From Metaphire vulgaris (Eukaryota; Annelida; Clitellata; Crassiclitellata; Megascolecidae): a DNA stretch of 64,000 nt. Made by a program: the position numbers and the translations under genes. The stretch covers positions 1,787,173-1,851,172 of the forward strand of contig CM030834.1 in NCBI GenBank assembly GCA_018105865.1, in the 5' to 3' direction. The notes beneath the pieces are model-generated. The model did no database searches and had not been told where the DNA came from. It saw nothing but the letters and a program-made list of their open reading frames with translations. Shown here in pieces: positions 12,901 to 24,000 of the stretch. Position 1 is the first letter of the stretch, and the number at the start of each line of letters is the position of its first letter.

Positions 12901-14013
12901 GGATGAGGAAAGCCCAGGAAAAAGTGGATGGATAACTTCAAAGAAGACTACGAAAGATACCAGATATCAGTAATTGATGGAAAGGGACTAACAACGGAAA
13001 GAGATAAATGGAGAAGTTTCATGTCTAGCTATTGCCGCTAATGAGCTGGCAGAAAGCAACTATGATGATGGTGATGGTGATGATGATGACGACGACGATG
13101 ATGATCAGAAGTAGTTACTGCAATTCAAGGAATTTTAAGTAGAACTAGAAAGATGCTCGCTTCGCTCGCGCTCGCTTCGCTCGCAGTGCAGGATAATACT
13201 AATCCAATACCTATACCTAATACCCAATCATTGAATTCATGCTGAACAACATTTCAATGACTGTACATACGCCACCTAGCCAAGCTCTGCGCCACGTAAT
13301 AATTAGGCCTATGTACGTTAAAATCATGCAACTGTGACCATTTGTGACGCTGTACACGTATCTTTTGTGTACGTTAAAATGTACGTTAAAATTTCAAGCT
13401 ACGAACAATTGTTACCAATAGCAACGCTGTCAGACGCGCCCACCCCTCTCACGCTGCAATGACTCACTCGCCGCGTGCTAAACTACAAACAATTGTTACC
13501 AATAGCAACGCGTCTTGAACATCGCCCACCAACGATCGCGCTATGTAAGGACTAAACCGTCTACCAATAGTCGACGCTCGCCCACCAACGCATCGCGACG
13601 TAAGGACTAAACGGTCTAAACCGTCTACCAATAGTCAACCAATCAGAACGCTTGAAGGTAACAGACAGAGAGACATACAGATAAGGATTTTAATATGATA
13701 GATGTTTTTGCCATTCTGTTAGTTTTTATCAAACAAAGTGAGTAATGTCTTCTTACTTTTGAACTTGATGCTTCTGTATTTGGTCTTTTTTATTCGTGAA
13801 AGAACTAGATTTTGAAACGTTTTGTACTGAATCTTTCTTCAGTTGACAGCACAAATATTCCGTGCTTGGTACGATATTTTGCTTTGTCTAAACCCGCTTG
13901 CTTCTTAACCTGCCATCTCAGACATGGAGTTCCTGGAAGTCCTCACAGAAGGTCTGGATCGAATCCTGATGGTCCGTGGCGGCGGCCGGGAAGTGATAAC
14001 CATCTACTCTTGA
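95..14013 (+). CDS. K-Cl cotransporter (SLC12A4-7/KCC family), 3' exons
   Basis: Electroneutral K+/Cl- symporter of the plasma membrane; only the end of the last transmembrane region and the cytoplasmic C-terminus are here, and the 5' exons lie before base 1. Exons joined by splice signals and matching phase: 95-211, 705-794, 3766-3857, 6619-6726, 10700-10953, 12540-12673, 13922-14013 (TGA at 14011). Family landmarks in order: [106 protein letters not shown] and the invariant end EVITIYS. The Thr of RRMHTAV matches the WNK/SPAK-regulated threonine known from vertebrate KCCs. The stretch between MMEQRS and RPDN (exon 10700-10953, rich in D, S and Q) is lineage-specific and lacks the vertebrate LRLTSIG phosphosite. 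The closest paralogue within the family cannot be told. Confidence 0.93.
1201..2506. mobile_element. hAT-like non-autonomous element in KCC intron
   Basis: The ends are CAGGAGTGTCAAAACC and GTCTTGACACCCCTG, inverted repeats of each other apart from a few mismatches. The flanks are gtctagat (1193-1200) and atctagat (2507-2514), an 8-bp target duplication with one mismatch. The interior holds two diverged direct copies of a unit of about 180 bp (about 1585-1765 and 1770-1945) and no transposase that I can recognise. Confidence 0.8.
3100..3175 (-). repeat. SINE-type repeat fragment (ctatagcgcc family)
   Basis: The segment beginning acttctatagcgccagttc matches, in diverged form, repeats near 11950, 19800, 22556 and 50281. 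In the minus-strand sense it ends in gcgctatagaagt, a CR1/L2-like 3' end. Confidence 0.5.
3873..3961. repeat. Short fold-back repeat just after a KCC exon
   Basis: CTGTTACGG (3873) is inverted as CCGTAACAG (ending 3961). The interior is a run of degenerate CGGTTT/TCGGTT units. It begins 15 bases after the donor of exon 3766-3857. I found no clear target duplication. Confidence 0.5.
4136..5034 (+). mobile_element. hAT element with transposase C-terminal remnant
   Basis: The termini CAGTGATGGGTAATT and AATTACCCATCACTG are perfect inverted repeats, flanked by a perfect 8-bp duplication ggggaaag (4128-4135, 5035-5042). Both subterminal regions are arrays of the hexamer TAATTC. The centre (about 4309-4800) encodes broken hAT transposase: [11 protein letters not shown], then after a frameshift [34 protein letters not shown] and [15 protein letters not shown]. 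The last blocks are the hAT dimerisation domain. The rest of the transposase is deleted, so this copy is dead but identifies the superfamily of its relatives. Confidence 0.9.
5404..5475. mobile_element. TTAA-flanked 72-bp MITE (piggyBac type)
   Basis: A 72-bp fold-back, CCCCTTAACTG to CGGTTAAGGGG, is flanked by TTAA at 5400-5403 and 5476-5479. A same-length copy lies at 53127-53198. TTAA target duplication and CCC/GGG ends are the piggyBac signature. Confidence 0.75.
5800..6480 (-). mobile_element. CR1-like LINE 3' fragment
   Basis: Minus-strand frames give the C-terminal part of a CR1-type reverse transcriptase: [40 protein letters not shown], then after a frameshift LLTFRALRP and [15 protein letters not shown]. 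The 3' end carries a gcgcc-ataaata motif and an (AAT)n tail at about 5803-5825. Frameshifted and 5' truncated. Confidence 0.85.
7272..7361. repeat. (TA)n microsatellite
   Basis: Uninterrupted TA repeat of about 90 bases, directly abutting the retroelement fragment that follows. Confidence 0.95.
7362..8059 (+). mobile_element. Retroelement C-terminal fragment with hairpin and (TA)n tail
   Basis: Frames read [53 protein letters not shown] and [15 protein letters not shown], the C-terminal region of reverse-transcriptase polyproteins common in marine invertebrate genomes. Several frameshifts break it. The 3' end is ttatcataagtcctcggg, a short stem-loop (CCTCGG/CCGAGG), then (TA)n. The same unit recurs on the minus strand at 54360-54770, and its tail alone near 42025-42080. 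Confidence 0.75.
8060..8116. repeat. (TA)n microsatellite
   Basis: TA repeat forming the 3' tail of the retroelement fragment upstream. Confidence 0.95.
8402..8455. repeat. (TA)n microsatellite
   Basis: Perfect TA repeat in a KCC intron. Confidence 0.95.
8688..8747 (+). CDS. Candidate cassette exon of the K-Cl cotransporter
   Basis: A 60-base open segment starting [16 protein letters not shown] lies between a pyrimidine-rich acceptor (ctattaatcttcag) and a good donor (gtaaga). It is phase 0 at both ends, and the flanking KCC exons 6619-6726 and 10700-10953 also meet at phase 0, so it can be included or skipped without a frameshift. It falls where KCC C-termini vary in length and splicing. 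Both splice signals and the length multiple of three fit, but no family motif confirms it. Confidence 0.5.
9090..9175 (-). repeat. tRNA-derived SINE head
   Basis: The minus strand contains GGTTCAAGCCC, a canonical B box, preceded by an A-box-like segment (agactgggttacgtgc). It does not fold as a complete tRNA gene, and similar heads recur in the window, so it is a SINE. Confidence 0.6.
9875..9958. repeat. (CT)n microsatellite
   Basis: Uninterrupted CT repeat of about 84 bases in a KCC intron. Confidence 0.95.
10239..10536. mobile_element. hAT-like MITE
   Basis: The ends AAGGGGCATACCTAGGGTA and TACCCTAAGTATGCCACTG are inverted repeats with mismatches. The flanks acagtttg (10231) and acagtatg (10537) form an 8-bp duplication with one mismatch. 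Confidence 0.7.
11138..11283. repeat. Inverted array of GGACAAAATGTCC units
   Basis: Copies of gacaaaatgtc on the left (11138-11163) and acattttgtcc on the right (11225-11283) surround a ggttaggg-rich centre. It looks like a fold-back MITE. Confidence 0.6.
11628..11790 (+). repeat. tRNA-derived SINE
   Basis: The A-box region ggtctagtggttagtg and the B box GGTTCAAGCCT are spaced as in a tRNA. An unrelated body follows, ending in agctatataaattcacaag. No tRNA acceptor stem closes it. Confidence 0.65.
11950..12062 (+). repeat. SINE-type repeat with (GATTA)n tail
   Basis: The segment tttggtatgcccaatcactgg, gttgatgcttc, gctctatagaagttt and a gattagattag tail matches copies at 19800 (+), 22556 (-) and 50281 (-). 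Confidence 0.65.
12885..13105 (+). mobile_element. LINE 3' end
   Basis: The frame reads [37 protein letters not shown] and stop. This is the GRPR-W-D...W--- C-terminal signature of many non-LTR reverse transcriptases. It is followed by a (GATGAT)n tail at about 13060-13105. Confidence 0.7.
13140..13705. repeat. Dispersed repeat ending in a GACAGAGAGACATACAGATA motif
   Basis: Starts with a cgctcgcttcgctcgc run, contains internal direct repeats (about 60 bases around taccaatagcaacgc and accgtctaccaatag) and ends in the pattern acagacagagagacatacag. That is a recurring 3' tail of invertebrate retroelements. No coding frame seen. It fills most of the last KCC intron. Confidence 0.5.
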
Positions 14014-14253
14014 TGTGGCTTCCAGTCTGATACAAGCTTGATGATCAGTTTTTGGATATAGTATCTCCCATTTTGTCAGTCGCTGGTGTTGTCTCGTATA
14101 GTTAGTTTGTCTCAACTTCATAAGATTTGCGAAGTTCCAAACGATAGATGGTGTCATCACTGGTGAAAGATCTCTAGTTTGGTTTTTTCTTGTTAAAGTA
14201 ATGTTTACAATATTTTATACTACAGGGTTTGGTCATCAAAGAATGCGTTATGG

Positions 14254-14631
14254 CAGTGCTTCCCAACCTGTGTGCCGCGGCACACAACTGTGCCGCAACA
14301 ACGGTAGAAGTGGGCCGTGGCAAAATGTTGGAATGTAGTAAAATAATAATGGTGCTGTATTAATTGTTAACTATAAGCTGAATTATATCTCTTCAATGGA
14401 GTTAAACATGAAATAGTGATATGGATTGCAAAGAAAATATGTACTTATGAAGTATGGCAGTCAATATTACATGTATGATGTATACTAGACTAGAGTATAA
14501 TGTATAGCACTAGTAGACCTATACAAAATGAATCATTTAAAAATGAAATGCATGCATTTTGGCTCTAGCATACCATTTACTGTATGTTTCTTGGATAGTG
14601 TGCCATGGCTAAAATAGTTTGGGAAGCACAG
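14254..14631. mobile_element. hAT MITE downstream of KCC
   Basis: The ends CAGTGCTTCCCAACC and TTTGGGAAGCACAG are inverted repeats. The perfect 8-bp duplication cgttatgg lies at 14246-14253 and 14632-14639. No ORF. Confidence 0.85.
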
Positions 14632-14639
14632 CGTTATGG

Positions 14640-16964
14640 AGTGTCTTAAGTAAGTAAGTAAACACGAAATTTCTATAGCGCTGCCCGAAAGCTTGGCGCA
14701 GTGCACCAGTTTATTCGCGAGTGCTCAGACATTGCATCTGATTCTTCTATTGATGGTTTTCAGAACTGCATGCTAATGTTGCAGTTAAAATTAAAGAATT
14801 TTTTGTGAATTAATGAAATTTAAAATGTTTCAATGATATGAAAGCGCAAACCTGCTAATGAATTATACCTGATTAATTAAAAATTAATAAATTCACTAAA
14901 TTAATTATTTGTTGCCTTTGTTGTTGCTTTTGTTTTCTGACATTTTGTAGTGTCTCAAGTTTTAAAAAAATTGTTGCTTTCAGTAAATTTACCTCATATT
15001 TATTAACACTTATGTTAACCCAAGAAATTTTGTTCTGTAACTTTTCTTGGGTTTCACAGTAGTATTTATAAATAGCAATGTGTTTAAATTGCCATCTTTT
15101 TTAAGTGTACTCCTAGAAACTATATCTGACTTGTGGAAGAACTTGCTAAAGATGCTATGCTATCTAGTATCCTTTAGCAGTGCACGTTTGACATGTATTG
15201 ACAAATGTTGTATTTATATTCTTGTATTTATTTACATAAGATCGTTCCAGTTCAGTAATGGGTACCATGGTGTGTGAAATTTGGTGAATATATGTAGTAT
15301 CTCAATAATAGACAGTGCATATCTCTTTGCTGATCGTGTTAGGTTTCAAGAAGTCGCCGGTTGTGTTTCGTTTAGTGAATATGAAATCTGCATAGGTTTT
15401 ACATGTTAGAGAGAGAGAGAGAGAGAGATCTAGCTGGTTGTGCCGCCCCAAAGGCATTTGTATTGTGGCGATCATTATCATTAGTACCCCCGGTACGCTT
15501 CTCAGGCTAGGAAATTGTCTTGTGTTGTCTTGTGGTAGATTGCGGCAATGAAGTACATTCAGTTATTTGTTGGTTTCATTCATCATGACGTCACTTGGTC
15601 TCGTGTTGTTTGTGTGAGTCTGTGAGCTTTGAATTTTCCATTTCTGTATGCTTGCGTGCGTGCGTGCGTGTTTGTGTGCATGCTTGACAGACTTGTTGTA
15701 AAATAGGCTTCCCATGTAACCCCCAGATTTTGGTTGTAGCTATTTCAAATTTAGACTAGGTGCCTAAGAATAAGTTGTTACTTTGGTACTAGTTTAGAAA
15801 GCATTAGATAAATTAACAGGAGATTTTCATACTTAATTTACTAAAGCTGCTATTGATTGTTTCTATTGGTGCAATTTCCTGCAGAAAATTAAAACCTACG
15901 CAATATACCATGTTTTTACTGGCGTAAGTTTTTTTGTCAAATTTTAATTTATCTCGACTGCTTTGCAGTCCAAATCAACACGGAACCTGACTTAGCAATT
16001 TCAGCAAAATGTGTTCGGTTAAATTGTTGAAATTTTTCAACGTGTAAGCACTGAAGGCTTCATACGGTTCACACTCGAAACTTTTTCTCAATAAGAAATA
16101 ACTTTTGATTTTCATCGTCTTCTGTCATAATATGTTATTTGCTGAAAACTATTGATGCATGATTATTCATCACCTAAGATTTTAAGCTGTTTTTAAAGAA
16201 TTGAACTACAGTAAGACTTGAATTAATCTGTATAACAGTTTGTTACACTTTTACTTGAAAATAGGCAGAAGTAGGCAGTTGTGTTCAGTTTAGCGAGTAT
16301 GAAACGGACAAATGTTTCCAAGATAGAATATTTATTTATTTTTGTGATACGTTACATGACAATGCGAAAGATTTCAGACTTGCAAGCATCTAAAATCTTA
16401 TAGGAACTATTTGTTTTGTTTTAATGTTTTTAAGAATCCTTTTTTATACGTTTACTTGTTATGTCTTTTTGGCTAAATCCGTCTTCCGAGCATGCTTGAA
16501 TAGATATGCTTATGTTAGCTCCTTGACGGAGCATGGGTCTATATGCCTGTGCGAAAGCTACTAATAGGCATTTAATTTAGGATGTTGTTTTAGTAGTTCT
16601 AGGTATTTTTTTACTCAGTCTGTTACTATAGTTTTGCTGTTTTGATGAAAATGTTGCACTGGCATAATGCCTGACATTGCAAAGCGTTCATTTTGGTTTG
16701 TACAATTTAAGAGATTAACTTGAAAGCATTATGAATTTTGGTACAGTAATGGATTCATATCAGTGGTAAATATTTGAGATTTTCTGTAATGTCAGCAATT
16801 AGATTCTTTGAAAGTGTGTTTTAAATTGTCTTTCTGTATGATTTATTATAGCTGCCCAAACTATTTATGCATATATAGTTAATATTCATTAACAGCCTCT
16901 GCTTTCTGTATACAAAATTGACAGTCTTTTAATAAAATACTAGATCGAGTGGTATGTGACTAGT
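14640..16964. other. Intergenic region without a recognised gene
   Basis: AT-rich DNA between KCC and RPL4. It holds a ctatagcgctgc repeat fragment near 14650-14720, a (GA)n run at 15408-15428 and a (GTGC)n run near 15653-15672. Open frames are short and show no motif. Confidence 0.6.
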
Positions 16965-16966
16965 TA

Positions 16967-17522
16967 GGGGCTGTCCATTAATTATGTCAACAATTTAGGG
17001 GGGTTTGAAAAAGTTTGGCAGTTGTTGATGGGGGGGGGCCGCCGAGTGCTAATTTACAGACGATGATTTAAGAAACGTGGTCGTCGATCGTACCACGACG
17101 CTCTTGTGAAGAGCGTCAGTTTTTTCCCCTAGGGGCTGTCCATTAATTACGTCAACAATTTAGGGGGAGGGGGTTTGGAAAAGTTTGACAGTTGTTGACA
17201 GGGGGAGGGGGTCAAGAGAAGTTGACGTCAAAAATTTCACTTTTTTAAAATAATGAAAAAATAGGAAATTTCATAGAATACTACTTATTACAATGGAAAA
17301 AAGCATTAGAAAAAAAGGTAATCACCACCACATTTTGACACTCGATGAGGAAAAAAGGGAAAAACGATCATCACAAAAATAATAACCTTGTTATTGGGAC
17401 CTGTCATTGATCTTGGGGGGAGGGATCAAGAGTTGACGTAATTATGGGGGTTAAGTGAAAGTTGACAAGGGGAGGGGTCAACAATTGTCCAAAAATTGTT
17501 GACATAATTAATGGACAGCCCC
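16967..17522. mobile_element. TA-flanked fold-back transposon with internal second end
   Basis: GGGGCTGTCCATTAATTA at 16967 is inverted as TAATTAATGGACAGCCCC ending at 17522, with TA on both sides (16965, 17523). A second left end starts at 17132 inside the element, indicating a nested or tandem insertion. G-rich tracts but no transposase. Confidence 0.75.
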
Positions 17523-17929
17523 TATAGCCAAGGGCGAGGTCATTCATGCAGTCATTTAATCTAAAGGGTCATTGAGGTTGAGACGTTACAGCTGTGGAAG
17601 AAATTAGTTTTTGAAGAGAAATAACTTAAATTTCAAAAGAAAATTTAGAGTATCAAAAGCAGCAGAGAGAGAGATCGGTGAGAAACAGAGAGAAAGAGAA
17701 TACGTAGGTTAAGGCTTGGCGTGGGTTAAGCCTACACGCGAGTGTCGAATTATAATATGATTTCAGTAGAGTAAGGCCATTTCTATTAATCAATCTACTG
17801 TTATTGTAAAAGTTAAAACTATGAGCTACTACGTTATAGCCCTGGTTACAGCACATAACAGCAGGCCTACACGAGTTGCGCTAGACAAATTGCGGTAGTG
17901 TGGCGAACAAGAGCGTGAACAAAAACATC

Positions 17930-18011
17930 GTTCGCGTGACCGGAAGTTCTTTTGCTTGATAAGTCGATAACGTGTGTCTGACGATCGAAGTTTCAATATT
18001 TACACAAAATG
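17930..18011 (+). promoter_or_regulatory. Candidate RPL4 promoter and first exon
   Basis: A CCGGAAGT Ets/GABP-type motif (17940-17947) is followed at once by CTTTTG, a possible 5'TOP transcription start at 17949, and an ATG at 18009-18011. RPL4 exon 2 begins in phase 0 with Ala-Cys-Arg-Pro, so exon 1 should end right after its ATG, as here. The weak point is the donor gtcaga at 18012. Confidence 0.35.
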
Positions 18012-21000
18012 GTCAGATTAATACGAAAGATAAAACGAAATTTAACGTATCATTATCTCATTAGGCCTATAAATTGCTTTTTAATGTAATCAGATTAATA
18101 AGAAACTTCATGTGCTAAGGCTTTCTAATACCAACGTGCATGCCGGTCTCCGTATTCCGTATTGATAATCACACCCTGATGCAAAAGTGAAATCCAGCGT
18201 CAAAATAATTACTATAGCGCCTTGAAATTATACTCAAGCCCTGTCTGTCCTGTTCTGTGCGGGTATTTTCTATAGTGGCCCTTCTCTGAAGTCGGCTCCG
18301 GTTAGATGACTCACTGCCTATGACCACTTGATTGTCAATCTGCAGTTGAAACAGTAAGTGGATTCAAAAGTTATCTCAGAGAACTAGGCTATTAAACGTT
18401 GAAAGTTATTACAGTGGTTTTCACACTGCCAAACTTAGCCTCCTGAACCACTTGAGATCACGTTATTATTCTTATAAAGCACAACAAAGCAAGCCACATT
18501 GCACGGAACACGGTAGAAGTGGACGGATGGTTCTTAAGATTTGATTTGATTTAGTTTTTCTATTGCAGGCATGTCGTCCCTTGGTGTCAGTGTACAGTGA
18601 AAAGGGCGAGGCGACTGGCACTGCAGTCAAAATGCCTGCCGTGTTCCAGGCTCCAATTCGGCCAGACATTGTTGGCTCAGTGCATATGGATATGTTGAAG
18701 AACGGACGCCAGCCTTATGCTGTGTCGACTAAAGCAGGTAAGGCTTATTTGGTTTCCTATTTTTATGTTCCTACAGTGATCTGTCGTAATTTCTACTGTA
18801 TTCTCAAATTTATTAAACGTATAAATGGATCATTGTATTGCTTGTGACCTTTAATTATTAAAGTAAGTTATTTTGAGCTTACTAAATGTTGTATATATTG
18901 ATGTTATTGATGTCCTGATGTGCCATTGTTATTAAATTATGTGCTCTAAGCCTAAATGATCAGTTACCTTGGAATCCACTGCTGGATTCTGTTAAATAGC
19001 TTAAGTTGGAATATATATGGAACTATTCGCCAAGAAACTAAAAACATGCTTATTTAACATCTCGTTCGTGTGTGAAATGTAAAGTGCTCTTGACTTTAGT
19101 GTTTTCGCTTTGATTACTGCGCTGTATAAATTGTCTGTCTGTCTAACTAACTAACCAACTATGTGTTCAGAAAAGCTTTAAATTAGAGCCATTTGAATAA
19201 TGCTTGTAATTTACTAGCCATCTTTTGTGGAATTCAATTGCTTTTTCCTCATTTTGATTGTTTCTGTTAAACAAATGATTGTTTTTCTCAGATGTAACAT
19301 TCAGTTTTTCAGACGATATTTATTTGCGGCGGGTTACTTGCTGTCGGTGCAGATGCATCTCTTGCACATTAGGTAGCATCACATTTTTAGTTTTCAATTG
19401 ACATCAGATTGATATCGGGAATGATGTGAATTATAGGACACCAGACTTCGGCCGAGTCGTGGGGGACGGGGAGGGCCGTGGCCCGCATTCCGCGCGTCAG
19501 CGGCGGTGGCACCAACCGTTCCGGACAGGGAGCATTTGGGAACATGTGCCGCCACGGGCGCATGTTTGCGCCCACCAAGACATGGCGCCGCTGGCACCGG
19601 CGCATCAACGTCAATCAGAGACGCTACGCCATCTGCTCTGCGATCGCCGCCACTGGAATTCCTGCCCTGGTGATGGCCAAAGGTTGGTCGTCCCCTTCGG
19701 ATTTTTATGTATTCTATTGATGTATGGTAGCAAATTCACCGCCAATCTCTAGAACAAGGTTTAAATCTATCTTTTTGACCTGTCTTATTCTCCATAATCT
19801 GTCATCTGGTTGTCCGGCCGGATACCCTGGATTTGACCTGGTTCTTGAATGATTTTGATTTGGTGTGCCATCGGCTGATGCTTCTGTGCATTATGAAGTG
19901 GTGATATAGAAGTTTAGGCTTAGATTCGATTAGATAGCCATTGCCAGTCAAGCCTTTTCTGTGCTTAAACTCGATTAACCCTTTCATTGCCAATATGACG
20001 TGTTAACACGTCAATGTACTGGTGGATGTTGGCACTGGATGTTTTAGGGTATTTCGTGCATACCATTGCAGTGAAAGGGTGAAGCCAACGCACTTATTGA
20101 ATTATTCAACATCTGTTTAATTTCACACGATTCTACTTTACACTTCTTAGTGAAGTTAGACTGAATTTGTGTCGTTTGGATGATTTCATTTGATGGCTCT
20201 GAGTCAGTTTTAAATGGTTTTTTACATTTGTTGTTACGTGGTTTTTGCTGTTTTTATTTGTGCATTAGACAGACAAAAGTGATTCTATTTATTACCCGGA
20301 TTTCTATTTTCTGTGTTTTTTTGAGGTCATTGCATTGAAGAAGTTCCTGAAATTCCTTTGGTCTTGACCGATAAAGTGCAGACCTTAACTAAGACCAAGG
20401 AGGCAGTCGGAGTGCTGAGGAAACTCAAGCTTTGGCGTGAAATCGAAAAGGCTCGTATTAAACATTTTTCATAACCAAGTTGATAGGAAGATAACAGTAG
20501 TAACGACTTGGCACGGAAACCCGAAGGTTGCGGGTTTGATACCCACAGGATCACTGAGGTTGACTCAGCCTTCACTCGTTAGAGGGCAGTGACAAAATGA
20601 GTAGAAGTGGTAACGCTGGAGGCTTTTGAAACGGAGATCAGCGCCACCCTTTGATTCCTACTGGTTCTTGAATGGACTTCTTTGAGAGTTGATTGGGTAC
20701 ACCTAGAACTAGTTATTTAGTTATGTAATGTGTTCACGCAGTATTTTGACTAGCCACCACAATAATCTTGACTTTACTTACTTACTTACTTACACCTGTA
20801 GATATATCTTAGAAGATATCCCCTTGTCGTGGAATCCCTCTCTTGGTCCATGTGACTTTAAAAGACAATGGATCGATTTATAAGAATGGGAACAGCTTAA
20901 CTGGTTCTCTGGTGGGATAGAGGACTAGAATTTGTGAGGTGCAGAGAAGAAACTGTTTAGAATTCTTATTAACTCCTTTGCTATGGGTGTGACTATTGAC

Positions 21001-24000
21001 TGACTATATTATATGCTCTCATGAAGTACTGCATAAGGCAGTGAAGGGGTTAAATAGTGTAGCCACTTTATGGAATGCCCTATCTCCAATGCTTTGAGTC
21101 AAATAGGCTATGTGCTAGGATATATGTAAATGGGAATGAATCAATGATTTGGTGAAACTATGTTATGGATGGACTGGAGAACATCATTTACAGATTATAA
21201 TATTGACTCAGAACTAAGACATGTCAAATCCTCTATTTAGAATGGGTTGGAGTTTATTTATCTGGAACTGAACCATATCAGCTTTTTGTTATGTTGTACT
21301 TAAAGACCCTGTACGTCTGATGTAATGCGTCTGTGATCTTGTTTACCCATTTGGTGTGTAGCATGTTTATTTCAGCTGTGTCATGCCTGAAAGGGTTATC
21401 ATTTAAATTTAATTACCTTGTTATTTATGCAATACATAACTTAGCAGCTGATTGGTTAGGGTGAGTTTCATGTTCTGTGAGTTCTTGGAAAGTTTAGAAT
21501 TCTTTATTTAGTTACCAGAAAATTGGTCGCTTTAACATATGTCTGAACCTTGCTTCGTTTTGCAAATATTCTTTTTCAAGTAATTCTGGTGTAGAAACAG
21601 GTTAGGTCACCTGTTCTTAATTGGAGCCAAGTTGCAGAATTTTACTTTCTATTATCCTCAAATGATCTAAATTCAACAGATTGAGACAAAAAGAATATAT
21701 CCTAAAAATTAAGTCAGGTCAGGGATCAGGTCTTCATCCTCCAGCTGTGTCCAGCTATTGACTTCTCTATGACATCTCTCCAAAGTTCTCTGTCCTTTGC
21801 TATTTCTTCCAAGGTCATTTGGTGTCTTCCGTCAGTTTTTCCATTGAGATTCAGCTATTCCAATCCATCCATCATCTTTTCGGTCTTCCTTTAGATATTC
21901 TTCCCTCTGGTTTGTAGTTGAAAATTCATTTTCGGTTTCCTATTTCTTCCATTCTGAGTTATGTGTCCAGTACATTTAATTCTTCTCTTTCTGATGTCTT
22001 CCAAAATTTTTTTTAAAAAGTCTGCTTAAATGCATATTGTAAATCTGGATGAAGTAGACCTGTTGAACTCTGTCTTTGTTTTACTTTGAAGTCTGTGTCA
22101 ATAATAAATAAAACACGGAATTTGGACTGTCTGTATATCAGGTGAAAAGCACCCGACGTTTCCGAGCCGGTAAAGGTAAGATGCGAAACCGAAGGCGCAT
22201 ACAGCGCCGCGGTCCGGTCATCATCTACGGCCAGGACAACGGGATCTGTCGAGCATTCCGCAACATTCCCGGTGTTACGTTGATCAACGTCGATCGTCTG
22301 AACCTGCTGAAGATCGCTCCGGGCGGCCACGTGGGACGCCTGTGCATATGGACGGAGTCTGCGTTCAAGAAACTGGACTCCATCTACGGGACTTGGAAGA
22401 AGGCTTCAGAACAGAAGACTGATTACAAGTGGGTTGAGGTTCAACTGAACGTCACATGAATTAATTTGATAATTACGTTATTATGCTGCTGTTATTATTT
22501 TTCAACAGTTAACTTAGCTGAGTTGGTAAGTTAATCGAATCATTGCTTGGACATCTAATCTAATCTTAAACTTCTATAGCGCCACTTCATAATGCACAGG
22601 AGCATCAACCGATGGCACACCAAATCCAAATCATTAAAGATCCAGGTCAAATCCAGGGTATCCGGCTGGACAAACAGGTGACAGTCTATGGTGGATAAGC
22701 CAGGTCAAATGGATGGATTTTTAATCATGTAATGGAGAGAAGTATATCAGGAAAAAATACAAAAGGAGGATGCTATTGGACTGGATGATGAAGACAGATG
22801 CGCACACAGCCGCACAAAACCTACACAGAAATCAAAGAAGAGGGCAAGACACGGACAGGAATCAAAACAATGGAGCTCTGAACCTGTCTCAAGACAGAAA
22901 CTAATAACGAACTTAACTACTATTATCTTTCTCGTATAGTTACATTACTGTGCTGTCCTTTTGCAGCCTTCCAATGCCAAAGATGACAAACTGCGACCTA
23001 TCGCGTCTACTTCGCAGCGACGAAATCCAGAAAGCTCTCCGGCCGCCCAAGTAGGTTCACTGCTTTCTCAGTTATTTGTAGGGTTCTGGAGATGTTTTGC
23101 TACTTTAGAATTTCTTTCAGGATTATTGTCTATTTGAAAAGAGCGTAAAGCAAATGATGGGTTGATATTTTAGCATTTATGTACTAATTTGTCTTTCTAA
23201 ATGATAAACATCTGGAATCTGATCAGAATTTTTGTAGTATTAAAGTTTTTAATGTAATTCGTAGTGGTGCTTTCCTCATACATCGGTCAATTTCCTTTAT
23301 TTTGTAGGAAGGGGGTGTCACGGCGGGTGCTTAAACGAAACCCTCTTAAGAACATTGCTGTCCTGGCCAAGCTGAATCCATACGCTGTTGTCGAAAAGAA
23401 ATTGGCCAAGCTGGTTGAGAAGCAACAGAAGAAGAAGAGACAAGAATTGCTGGATGCTAAGCGCGGAGTAAGTTTTACCGTTATAAATGTCTGCTTTTAA
23501 AAATGGTGACTGCTCTGCTTTGCACCTATTTCAATTTAAATAATACTTGGTTTGTTTCTGTATTGCATGGTTGTTTGTTATAGTGGTTTTTTGGGTTTTT
23601 CTGTGATCGTCTTCTATTTGTCAGGCTGTGATGGACAAGTTTTCTTGGTCTGTGTTTCTGACACAATCTTGAAAGATGCTTCCCCTTCTGAGCTTGACAA
23701 TTGTATATTTTTAGTTACTCATGTACGTTTGGTGTAAAGTAATTTGCTATTAGATTATCAGGTGACATCGGTCTGTTGCCAAGCTTATTGGTGACTGTGG
23801 ACTGATAATGTATTAGATGCTTTGATTAGAGATTGTGCCATGATATAGCCACACTTGCTCTTGTTCAGTTTTGATATAAATTCAATAAGGTCAATAATAT
23901 AATTATCAGTATATTCTTTTAAGTTAAAAGAATCCATGTTAGTATTTTCAGTCACAGAATTTATGAATACTGGATTCTATTTTGAAGTATGTTAAAATGG

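Noticed and set aside
18760..18820. U16-like snoRNA in RPL4 intron 2
   Set aside because: gtcgtaatttct resembles the U16 guide, but there is no proper C box, D box or terminal stem.
22013..22330. 105-codon minus-strand frame
   Set aside because: Antisense of RPL4 exon 5.
23150..23225. C/D snoRNA in RPL4 intron 6
   Set aside because: ATGATGG and CTGA are present but the flanks do not pair and no rRNA guide is recognised.
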